Part shown: positions 1 through 6,268 of the stretch, piece after piece | Layout of the letters: each line of letters begins with the position of its first letter | How positions within the stretch are numbered: position 1 is the first letter of the stretch | Assembly (NCBI GenBank): GCA_050743075.1 | Contig: JBOGDS010000001.1 | Location: forward strand, 1-64,000 | DNA: 64,000 nucleotides | Source: JBOGDS01 sp050743075 | GTDB taxonomy: Bacteria > Actinomycetota > Actinomycetes > Jiangellales > Jiangellaceae | Direction of reading: 5' to 3' | Notes under the pieces: model-generated | The model's input: the letters and a program-made list of their open reading frames with translations, nothing else | Databases searched by the model: none | Told to the model about the DNA's origin: nothing | Program-made: the position numbers and the translations under genes

Positions 1-105
1 GAAGGCCCCCGCGAAGAAGGCCCCCGCGAAGAAGGCCCCCGCGAAGAAGGCCCCCGCGAAGAAGGCCCCCGCGAAGAAGGCCCCCGCGAAGAAGGCCCCC
101 GCGAA
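1..105. repeat. Tandem 15-bp repeat, seven perfect copies
   Basis: The unit GAAGGCCCCCGCGAA is repeated seven times without mismatch and decays after base 105. It lies in frame within the zinc-finger gene and encodes KAPAK units. The array reaches the window edge, so its true length cannot be seen. Confidence 0.95.
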
Positions 106-511
106 GAAGGCCGCCCCCGCGGCCCTGGTCGTGCGCGCCGACGAGCGTCCATGGACCGCGGCCGAGCTGAGGCAGGTGCGACAGCTGCTGGAGACCGAGG
201 CCACGAGACTGCGCGAGGAGATCTCTGACGCCGAGTCCGACATCGCCGACATGCTGCGGAACAGTTCGGACACCGGCGGCGAGGACCAGGCCGACACCGG
301 CTCGAAGACGTTCGAGCGGGAGCACGAGATGTCACTGGCGGCGAGCCACCGCGACATCCTGGGTCAGACCGAGCGCGCGCTCACCAAGATCGACGACGGC
401 TCCTACGGCGTGTGCGAGAGCTGCGGCAACCCCATCGGCAAGGCGCGGCTGCAGGCCTTCCCCCGTGCGACACTGTGCATGACATGCAAACAGCGAGAGG
501 AGCGTCGCTGA
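1..511 (+). CDS. DksA/TraR-type zinc-finger protein with Lys-Ala-Pro tail (5' end off window)
   Basis: The frame is open from base 2 and ends with TGA at 509-511, so about 169 residues are visible and the start lies upstream of the window. The visible N-terminus is seven perfect KAPAK pentapeptides and then an Ala/Pro linker. After it comes a charged helical segment (bases about 150-400) and a C-terminal C4 zinc finger at bases 413-490, with paired cysteines CESC and CMTC. This layout matches the DksA/TraR family, whose members bind RNA polymerase or act as small zinc regulators. The basic low-complexity tail resembles those of actinobacterial nucleic-acid-binding proteins, so DNA or RNA contact by the tail is an inference. 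The 3' end overlaps the chosen lspA start by 28 nt. The family assignment is firm; the exact role is unknown. Confidence 0.85.
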   Translation, partial: KAPAKKAPAKKAPAKKAPAKKAPAKKAPAKKAPAKKAAPAALVVRADERPWTAAELRQVRQLLETEATRLREEISDAESDIADMLRNSSDTGGEDQADTGSKTFEREHEMSLAASHRDILGQTERALTKIDDGSYGVCESCGNPIGKARLQAFPRATLCMTCKQREERR

Positions 512-1062
512 CAAGCGACGTACACGAGCACAGTGCGGGAGGACGCCGTCAGGTCGGCGTCCTCCTCGCGGTCGCCGCGGCGGTCGTCATCCTCGACCAG
601 GTCACCAAGTTGATGGCAGTTGCGTGGCTGCGCGACGGCCGCATCGTCGAGGTCGTCGACGGAATCCTGCAACTCCGGCTGGTCCGGAACCCGGGCGCGG
701 CGTTCAGCTTCGCCACGGACAAGACCATTGTGTTCACCGTGGCCGCCGTGGCCGTGTCGGTGGTCATCCTGCGCTCGAGCCGCCGGATCACCAGCCGTGC
801 CTGGGCCGTGGCCTTGGGCGGGATGCTCGGCGGCGCCGTCGGCAACCTGGTCGACCGGGTGCTTCGCGAGCCCGGCTTCCTGCGCGGCCATGTCGTCGAC
901 TTCCTGGAACTGCCCAACTGGCCGGTGTTCAACGTGGCCGACTCCTCCATCGTCGGAGCCGCGGTCCTGGTGGGCTGGTTGAGCCTGCGCGGCGTTCCGT
1001 ACGACGACAAGCGCTCCGCTGCAGCTGCCGGACCGGACGACCCGGGGCCGGAGGACCGGTGA
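484..1062 (+). CDS. lspA: Lipoprotein signal peptidase (signal peptidase II)
   Basis: This is an integral membrane aspartyl protease that cleaves the signal peptide of diacylglyceryl-modified prolipoproteins, acting after Lgt (encoded at 29.9 kb). Four hydrophobic segments are visible. Both catalytic aspartates sit in the family motifs GNLVDR (about residue 124) and FNVADS (about residue 153), and the NPGAAFSF box is intact. The start is uncertain. ATG at 484 gives 192 residues and overlaps the upstream gene by 28 nt. A purine-rich GAGAGGAG lies at 495-502, just before a CTG at 508 that overlaps the upstream stop, so a rare CTG start is possible. The end overlaps the next gene by GTGA, suggesting translational coupling. 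Confidence 0.93.
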   Translation: MQTARGASLTSDVHEHSAGGRRQVGVLLAVAAAVVILDQVTKLMAVAWLRDGRIVEVVDGILQLRLVRNPGAAFSFATDKTIVFTVAAVAVSVVILRSSRRITSRAWAVALGGMLGGAVGNLVDRVLREPGFLRGHVVDFLELPNWPVFNVADSSIVGAAVLVGWLSLRGVPYDDKRSAAAAGPDDPGPEDR

Positions 1063-1982
1063 CCGACCGCCGGGGCCTGCCGATTCCCGCCGGGCTCGCT
1101 GGCGAGCGTCTCGACGCCGCGCTCGCGCGCCTGTTCGGGCTGTCCCGCAGCCGGGCCGCGGGCATGGTCGAGGACGGGCGCGTCCTCGTCGACGGCACTG
1201 GTGCGGCCAAGTCAGACCGGGTTCGCGCGGGATCGTGGATCGACGTCGAGCTCCCTGCGCCGCCGGCGCCGGTCGAGGTGGTAGCCGAGCAGATCGAGGG
1301 CATGCGGGTCGTCCACGACGACGCCGACATCGTCGTCGTCGACAAGCCGGTGGGCGTGGCGGCGCATCCCAGTCCCGGCTGGACAGGCCCGTCCGTGATC
1401 GGAGGGCTGGCGGGTGCGGGATTCCGCGTCTCGACCAGCGGGGCGGCCGAGCGACAGGGTGTCGTGCACCGCCTCGACGTCGGGACCAGCGGGCTGATGG
1501 TCGTCGCCAAGTCCGAGCGCGCGTACACCTCGCTCAAGCGCCAGTTCAGGGAGCGCATCGTCGACAAGGTCTACCACGCGCTGGTGCAGGGTCACCCGGA
1601 CCCGAGCCGCGGGACGATCGACGCCCCGATCGACCGGCATCCGACCCACGACTACCGGTGGGCCGTGGTCGCGGAGGGCAAGCCGAGCGTGACGCACTAC
1701 GACACGCTGGAGGCGTTCCCTGCCGCGAGCCTGCTCGAGATCCACCTGGAGACCGGCCGGACCCACCAGATCCGAGTGCACATGAGCGCGCTGCGGCACC
1801 CGTGCGTGGGCGACCTGACCTACGGCGCCGACCCGACGCTGGCGTCGCGGCTGGGGCTGCAGCGCCAGTGGCTGCACGCGACCGGGCTCGGGTTCAAGCA
1901 TCCCGGCAGCGGCGAGCTGGTCACGTTCGAGTCGCCGTACCCAGCGGATCTGCAGCGGGCGCTGGACCACGTGCGTGAGTGA
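1059..1982 (+). CDS. RluD-family 23S rRNA pseudouridine synthase
   Basis: The protein has 307 residues, begins at a GTG that overlaps the lspA stop, and isomerises uridines in large-subunit rRNA. An N-terminal S4 RNA-binding domain (about residues 14-60) is followed by the PseudoU_synth_2 catalytic domain with the motif HRLDVGTSG, whose aspartate (about residue 140) is the nucleophile. The later motif GRTHQIRVH is also present. The lspA-rluD pairing is standard in actinobacteria and firmicutes. The family is certain; the exact RluA/C/D target position cannot be read from the sequence. Confidence 0.93.
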   Translation: MTDRRGLPIPAGLAGERLDAALARLFGLSRSRAAGMVEDGRVLVDGTGAAKSDRVRAGSWIDVELPAPPAPVEVVAEQIEGMRVVHDDADIVVVDKPVGVAAHPSPGWTGPSVIGGLAGAGFRVSTSGAAERQGVVHRLDVGTSGLMVVAKSERAYTSLKRQFRERIVDKVYHALVQGHPDPSRGTIDAPIDRHPTHDYRWAVVAEGKPSVTHYDTLEAFPAASLLEIHLETGRTHQIRVHMSALRHPCVGDLTYGADPTLASRLGLQRQWLHATGLGFKHPGSGELVTFESPYPADLQRALDHVRE

Positions 1983-2038
1983 CATCGCCGAGTCGCGCCT
2001 CCGCCTCGCTCTCCCGGCCGGTGCGGTATGACGGTCCC

Positions 2039-2884
2039 ATGCCTGCGATGAGATACGGCCTCAAGCTCAGCCAGCGCACGACCGTCGACGGCTTGCACGC
2101 CGTATGGCGGATCGCCGATGACGAGGGCTTCGACCACTGCTGGATCATGGATCACTTCGCCACCCTGGGCGGCGACCAGACCGGGGACATCTTCGAGGCG
2201 TGGACGTTGCTCGCCGCCATGGCCGAGGCGACGTCGCGTACTCGCATCGGGTGCATGGTCACCGGCAACACGTACCGGCACCCGGGGGTTCTCGCCAAGT
2301 CGGCCGTGACCGTCGACCACGTGTCCGGTGGTCGCTTGGAGTTCGGCCTCGGCGCCGGCTGGGCCGAGAACGAGCACACGATGTTCGACCTCGAGTTCGG
2401 CACCGTCGGCGATCGGATGGAACGACTGGAGGAGGCGTGTCAGATCATCCGCTCGCTGTGGACCGAGAAGCGAACCACGTTCGACGGCCGCCACTACCGC
2501 ATCGTCGACGCGATCGCCGAGCCCAAGCCCGTCCAGCAGCCGTACCCGCCGATCTGGATCGGCGGCAGCGGTCGCAAGCGGACGTTGCGGATCGTGGCGC
2601 AGTATGCCGATGTCTGGAACGCGTCCGGGGGCACGCCAGACGAAGTCGCCGATCTCTCCGCAGTGCTCGACCAGCACTGTGCCGACGTCGGACGCGATCC
2701 TGCGCAGATCCGCCGGACCGTGCAGATCCGACTGCCTGACACGGCCGATGACGCGCTCCCGCTGATCGAGGACTACGCCCGCGTGGGCGTGACCGAGATC
2801 ATCATCATCGTGACGGGCGGTCAGGAGGTGCGGCAGGCCGAGCAGGCCGCGGAACTCCTCCCGCGCTTGCGCGCCATCGGCTGA
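2039..2884 (+). CDS. LLM-class (probably F420-dependent) oxidoreductase
   Basis: The protein is about 281 residues with a luciferase-like (beta/alpha)8 barrel of the type that binds F420H2 or FMNH2. Recognisable family features are the MDHF segment, the GRLEFGLGAGW loop and the PPIWIGGSG motif in the C-terminal half. ATG at 2039 is chosen because the hexamer TATGAC ends exactly 6 nt before it, the spacing used by many genes here; ATG at 2048 is also possible. It begins 57 nt after the pseudouridine synthase stop and is followed by about 300 nt of leader sequence for the next gene. Substrate and cofactor cannot be assigned from sequence alone. Confidence 0.85.
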   Translation: MPAMRYGLKLSQRTTVDGLHAVWRIADDEGFDHCWIMDHFATLGGDQTGDIFEAWTLLAAMAEATSRTRIGCMVTGNTYRHPGVLAKSAVTVDHVSGGRLEFGLGAGWAENEHTMFDLEFGTVGDRMERLEEACQIIRSLWTEKRTTFDGRHYRIVDAIAEPKPVQQPYPPIWIGGSGRKRTLRIVAQYADVWNASGGTPDEVADLSAVLDQHCADVGRDPAQIRRTVQIRLPDTADDALPLIEDYARVGVTEIIIIVTGGQEVRQAEQAAELLPRLRAIG

Positions 2885-2968
2885 CTCCTCCTGCGCCGTG
2901 GCCGCGCTTCGCTTCGGCTCTCACCGTCGCCGCCGATCTCACGAGTCGGGACGCGAATCCCGCATGGC

Positions 2969-2998
2969 TGGACGATGTGGTGGGGGCCCACGTAGGGT
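2969..2998 (+). promoter_or_regulatory. Predicted promoter of the aromatic leader/chorismate mutase transcript
   Basis: TGGACG (2969-2974) and TAGGGT (2993-2998) are separated by 18 nt and resemble -35 and -10 elements of the housekeeping sigma factor. The -10 hexamer ends 7 nt before the GTG of the leader peptide at 3006, so transcription should start at or next to that codon. Confidence 0.55.
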
Positions 2999-3005
2999 CC
3001 GGTCC

Positions 3006-3071
3006 GTGCGGCAGTGCTATTTCGCGTTTACGGTGCCGGCCCGGGTGGCCGGCGGCGTCGACGCAGCCTGA
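3006..3071 (+). CDS. Predicted 21-residue leader peptide with Tyr-Phe-Ala-Phe codons
   Basis: A short frame runs from GTG at 3006 to TGA at 3069-3071. Its codons 5, 6 and 8 are Tyr, Phe and Phe, within the segment CYFAFTVPAR. It starts 7 nt after a -10 hexamer, so it would be translated from a leaderless mRNA. Aromatic codons ahead of an aromatic-pathway gene, followed by stacked inverted repeats, are the hallmarks of classical attenuation as known for pheL. No homology search was possible, so its status as a real peptide rests on position, composition and downstream structure. Confidence 0.55.
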   Translation: MRQCYFAFTVPARVAGGVDAA

Positions 3072-3185
3072 CGCAGCACCACCCGAGTCGGCACAAGGCT
3101 TCAGGCGATTGCCTGGGGCCTTTCGTCATGAGAGCGGCCGGCTCGGGCACGTGACGGGTGGTCCTCTCGATACCGAGGAGCACCC
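3035..3185 (+). promoter_or_regulatory. Candidate attenuator with alternative stem-loops ahead of the chorismate mutase fusion
   Basis: Four pairings are visible. (1) GCCGGCC (3035-3041) pairs with GGCCGGC (3047-3053) inside the leader frame. (2) AAGGC..AGGC (3095-3106) pairs with GCCT..GCCTT (3111-3122), a terminator-like hairpin followed by T residues. (3) CCCGAGTCGGC (3082-3092) pairs with GCCGGCTCGGG (3137-3147), with one G-U pair, enclosing hairpin 2. (4) GGGTG..CCTC (3156-3166) pairs with GAGG..CACCC (3175-3185), which would hide the GAGGAG ribosome-binding site at 3175-3180. The 3047-3053 segment can also pair with 3137-3143, so structures 1 and 3 could be exchanged by a ribosome stalled on the Tyr/Phe codons. 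The mechanism is inferred. Confidence 0.5.
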
Positions 3186-4142
3186 GTGACCACAACGGCG
3201 GATGAGCAGGCAGCCGTCCAGCATCGCAGCGTGACCATCGGCAGCCAGGTCGTCGGTGGCACTCGCCTTCCCGTCCTGGCCGGGCCACGGCGAGGAGCGG
3301 ACCTGGTCCATGTCAGCCTTCGGCGGCACCACGGAACGGCCGGAGCCGACGAGGAGCTTGCCCGCGTCCGCAGCATCACAGCCGCGCCGCTGCTGGTCGA
3401 GCCGTTCTCTGCGGACGACCTGCCGGCTGTGCACAGTTACGCCGACGGCGTGGTGGTCGGGGGCGCCTGGATGCAGGACTTCCGCCTGCTCTCTGCCGTC
3501 GGACGTCTCGGCCTGCCCGTGGTGCTCCATCGCGGTCACCACTGCACCGTCGACGAATGGCTCTCGTCGGTCGAGTACGTGCGAGCCGAGCGCAACGACG
3601 ACGTCGTCCTGTGCGAGGGCGGCAGCCGCCGCTACGCCGGTGGGCGTACAACGCTTGACCTGGCGCTGGTCAGGGAGGTGCGTGAACGCTCCGGCCTACC
3701 CGTGGTGGTCGACGTGGGCGATACCCCCTGGCTGGCCGCCGCTGCCGTCGCCGGTGGCGCCGACGGTGTGTGGCTTGCCGAGGACGCGGCAGCCGCCGAC
3801 GTCGAGGTCGCCCTCGAGGCGGCGACGACGCTTACGCCCGTCGTGCGTCAGGTCAACCCCATCTCGCTCGCGGCCTGCCGGGAGGCCATCGACCGGGTCG
3901 ACGCGGCTCTGGCCTCGCTGCTGGAGTACAGAGTTGCGCTCGCGACCGAGGTCCAGCAGCACAAGCGGGTCGGCGGCTATGCCGGGCGGGACCCGAAACG
4001 TGAGGCGCAGATCGTGCACGCCATGGCGCACCGGGCGCCGTCGATCGAACGCGACCACCTGGCGCGGATCATGGACGCCGTCATCGCGGCCGGCCTCGAC
4101 GCCGCGGAGGTGGCCAGCAGGCCAGCGGTGTGGCGCAAGTAG
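3186..4142 (+). CDS. Degenerate DAHP-synthase-like barrel fused to AroQ-type chorismate mutase
   Basis: The protein has 318 residues. Residues about 1-225 follow the C-terminal half of a class I DAHP synthase barrel (segments SADDLPAVHSYADG, WMQDFRLLSAVG, CTVDEWLSSVEYV, TLDLALVREV). Catalytic positions have been lost. The LKRG lysine is His (LHRG), the CERG arginine is Gly (CEGG), the metal-binding DPSHA loop is DVGDTP, and the GPCS and KPRTSPY motifs are missing. Residues about 232-318 form an all-helical AroQ chorismate mutase that keeps the expected Arg, Lys, Asp, Arg and Glu positions (REAIDRVDA, LEYR, QHKR, RDPKRE). The mutase, which converts chorismate to prephenate, is therefore probably active, while the barrel is probably structural or a regulatory sensor. 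GTG at 3186 follows GAGGAG by 5 nt. Confidence 0.8.
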   Translation: MTTTADEQAAVQHRSVTIGSQVVGGTRLPVLAGPRRGADLVHVSLRRHHGTAGADEELARVRSITAAPLLVEPFSADDLPAVHSYADGVVVGGAWMQDFRLLSAVGRLGLPVVLHRGHHCTVDEWLSSVEYVRAERNDDVVLCEGGSRRYAGGRTTLDLALVREVRERSGLPVVVDVGDTPWLAAAAVAGGADGVWLAEDAAAADVEVALEAATTLTPVVRQVNPISLAACREAIDRVDAALASLLEYRVALATEVQQHKRVGGYAGRDPKREAQIVHAMAHRAPSIERDHLARIMDAVIAAGLDAAEVASRPAVWRK

Positions 4143-4267
4143 GGAGCGCACTCACCGCCCAGTCGCATCCTCTTGCGGTGATCGTCCCGCGATCGCCACG
4201 CCGTGTTCACCCGTGTCTTCGAGTCTGGCAGCGCACCGCGCCGACGTCTCGACGTACGGAGACCACG

Positions 4268-5929
4268 ATGAGCCACAGTCACATCCACTCCCACGAAGAA
4301 ATCACCGGTGATGCTGCCGACCTCACCGTGCCGGACCAGGAGCTTTCGCCAGGCTCGCTGTCCCGTCGCGACATGCTGCGCAGCGCCGGGCTGCTCGGTG
4401 CCGGAGCCGCGGCTGCCAGCGTGCTCGGCGGCACCGCGACGGCCGCGGCCGCACCAACGCAGGTACCGACCAAGGGCGGCTTCAGGTGGCTCGCCGGCGA
4501 CCACCACATCCACACCCAGTACAGCGGTGACGCGATCTACCGGGTGATCGACCAGGTCCGGCACGGACGCGCGTACGGCCTGAACTGGATGGTCATCACC
4601 GACCACGGCGGCGCCCAGCACGCCCGGATCGGCGTCGAGAAGGTCAACCCGGACATCCGGGCCGCCCGCGAGGCGCTGCCCGACGCCCTGGTCTTCCAGG
4701 GCCTGGAGTGGAACATCCCCGGCGCCGAGCACGGCACCGTCTTCGTCCACCCGGGCAACCGTGAGGTCAGCGTCCTCAAACAGTTCGAGAACGACTACGA
4801 CGGGACGGTCAACGCAGCGAACGCGGGCACGCCACAGAACGAGGCCCTGGCGATCGCCGGGCTGACCTTCCTCGCGGACGCTGTCCGCAGGGGTCGTGTG
4901 GAGGGTGCCCTGTTCCTCGCCAACCACCCGGCACGGCGGGGTGTCGACTCGCCGCACGAGATCCGCAACTGGCGCGACGCGGCACCGACCGTCGCCGTCG
5001 GGTTCGAGGGTGCGCCGGGCCATCAGGCGGCCGGGATCGCGCAGCCGTTCGGACCAGGGAGCGGCCGCGGCTTCTACGCCGGCGGGCCGAGCGCGGACTC
5101 CTTCCCCGGCTACCCACCGGAGAGCTACCGGACCTGGGGCGGCTTCGACTGGATGACCTCGACCGTCGGCGGTCTCTGGGACAGCCTGCTGGCCGAGGGA
5201 AAGCCGTGGTGGATCAGCGCGAACTCCGACGCACACTTCGTCTACCTCGACACCGCGCTGCGCGGACCGGACAGCGATTTCAACACCAACGGGTTCTACG
5301 ACGACCCCGTTCACGGCATCGAGCCGAACACGGGAGCCGGCGACTTCTGGCCCGGCTACTACAGCCGCACCCATGTCGGTGCCACCGAGGTCGGCTATGC
5401 GCAGGTCATGGACGGCCTGCGAGCGGGCCGGGTCTGGGTCGATCACGGCAACCTGGTGCAGGGTCTCGACGTCCGGGCGCGGATCCGAGGGAACAGCGGC
5501 GGTGTCCCGCTCGGCGGCGTACTGCAGGCACGCCGCGGAGAGCGGGCCGAGTTGTCGATCGTCATCGACCTCGCCACCCAGCCCAACTGGGCGCAGTTCG
5601 TGCCGCGGCTGGCTCGGGTCGACGTCATCCGTGGCGCCGTGACGGGGCCAGCATCGGACAAGGACACGTTCAGTGCGCCCGACTCGCAGGTCGTCGAGTC
5701 CTTCGACGTCGCCGGCGACACCGGAGCGGTCACGCTGAACCTCCGGCTCGGGCGGGTCGATGAGCCGTTCTACGTCCGGTTGCGGGGCACGGACGGAAAC
5801 CGATCGGCAGTGGGCCTGAACGGGTCGGAGGTCGACCCCGAAGGACCGGCGATGGACGTGCTCGGCGACGCTGACCCGTGGGCCGACCTGTGGTTCTACA
5901 CCAACCCGATCTGGGTGCTGCCCCGGTGA
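4268..5929 (+). CDS. Tat-exported PHP-domain metal-dependent hydrolase
   Basis: The protein has 553 residues. The N-terminus is His-rich (SHSHIHSH), followed by a twin-arginine signal (SRRDML, Arg 33-34), a hydrophobic Ala-rich stretch and a likely cleavage site near residue 62, so the folded enzyme is exported or cell-wall-associated. A PHP metal-binding core begins at DHHIHTQYSGD (about residue 80), with ITDHGG about 30 residues later and NSDAHF near residue 320; together these suit a two- or three-metal phosphoesterase or related hydrolase. ATG 4268 follows GGAG. It is separated from the upstream gene by 125 nt and overlaps the next small gene by GTGA. The substrate is unknown. Confidence 0.85.
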   Translation: MSHSHIHSHEEITGDAADLTVPDQELSPGSLSRRDMLRSAGLLGAGAAAASVLGGTATAAAAPTQVPTKGGFRWLAGDHHIHTQYSGDAIYRVIDQVRHGRAYGLNWMVITDHGGAQHARIGVEKVNPDIRAAREALPDALVFQGLEWNIPGAEHGTVFVHPGNREVSVLKQFENDYDGTVNAANAGTPQNEALAIAGLTFLADAVRRGRVEGALFLANHPARRGVDSPHEIRNWRDAAPTVAVGFEGAPGHQAAGIAQPFGPGSGRGFYAGGPSADSFPGYPPESYRTWGGFDWMTSTVGGLWDSLLAEGKPWWISANSDAHFVYLDTALRGPDSDFNTNGFYDDPVHGIEPNTGAGDFWPGYYSRTHVGATEVGYAQVMDGLRAGRVWVDHGNLVQGLDVRARIRGNSGGVPLGGVLQARRGERAELSIVIDLATQPNWAQFVPRLARVDVIRGAVTGPASDKDTFSAPDSQVVESFDVAGDTGAVTLNLRLGRVDEPFYVRLRGTDGNRSAVGLNGSEVDPEGPAMDVLGDADPWADLWFYTNPIWVLPR

Positions 5930-6159
5930 CCTCGCAGGTCATCGGCATCGACGCGGGGTCGCGGACACGTGCCGAGGCCGAGCACGTCCTGCACGAGTTC
6001 CTGGGCGGTGCTCGGCTCGGCCACCTGGTGGCCTGTACGCACGTCGTCCGGCCCGTGTGGTCGCACGGCGACCTGGTGCTGCGCGTGCCGCCCTCGTCGG
6101 GCGGCATGCTCGCGCCGTTCGAGGTGCGCGACCAGGGACCGTGCTGCGGGGGTCACTGA
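5926..6159 (+). CDS. Small hypothetical protein coupled to the PHP gene
   Basis: A 77-residue frame starts at a GTG overlapping the PHP-gene stop codon (GTGA), which is good evidence for co-translation. It has no signal peptide or membrane segment. The C-terminus ends in a Cys-Cys-Gly-Gly-His motif that could bind a metal, but no family is recognised. The stop is followed by about 109 nt that carry the dnaE promoter. Confidence 0.6.
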   Translation: MTSQVIGIDAGSRTRAEAEHVLHEFLGGARLGHLVACTHVVRPVWSHGDLVLRVPPSSGGMLAPFEVRDQGPCCGGH

Positions 6160-6223
6160 TCACGTGTCCCCATCCCGCCGGAGGCGTCCGGCGAGGCGGC
6201 CGACTCCTGTCACCGGCGACTCC

Positions 6224-6260
6224 TAGACTCGGGCTCGCAGCCCACGCGCCTAGGAGGCGT
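6224..6260 (+). promoter_or_regulatory. dnaE -10 element and ribosome-binding site
   Basis: TAGACT at 6224-6229 resembles an actinobacterial -10 element, and TAGGAGGCGT at 6251-6260 is a strong Shine-Dalgarno sequence 8 nt before the GTG at 6269. Unlike many genes in the window, dnaE therefore seems to have a conventional short 5' UTR. Confidence 0.5.
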
Positions 6261-6268
6261 CCGTCGTC

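Noticed and set aside
1..105. 15-bp tandem array considered as a CRISPR or assembly artefact
   Set aside because: There are no spacers and the unit is exactly five codons, in frame with a real zinc-finger protein.
2977..3189. 70-codon frame across the chorismate mutase leader
   Set aside because: It overlaps the predicted promoter and leader peptide in another frame and lacks a ribosome-binding site or plausible protein character.
6157..6166. Stop codon followed by TGATCACGTG, resembling the TGATC elements
   Set aside because: No inverted partner ending in GATCA was found downstream, so it was not counted as a fifth element.
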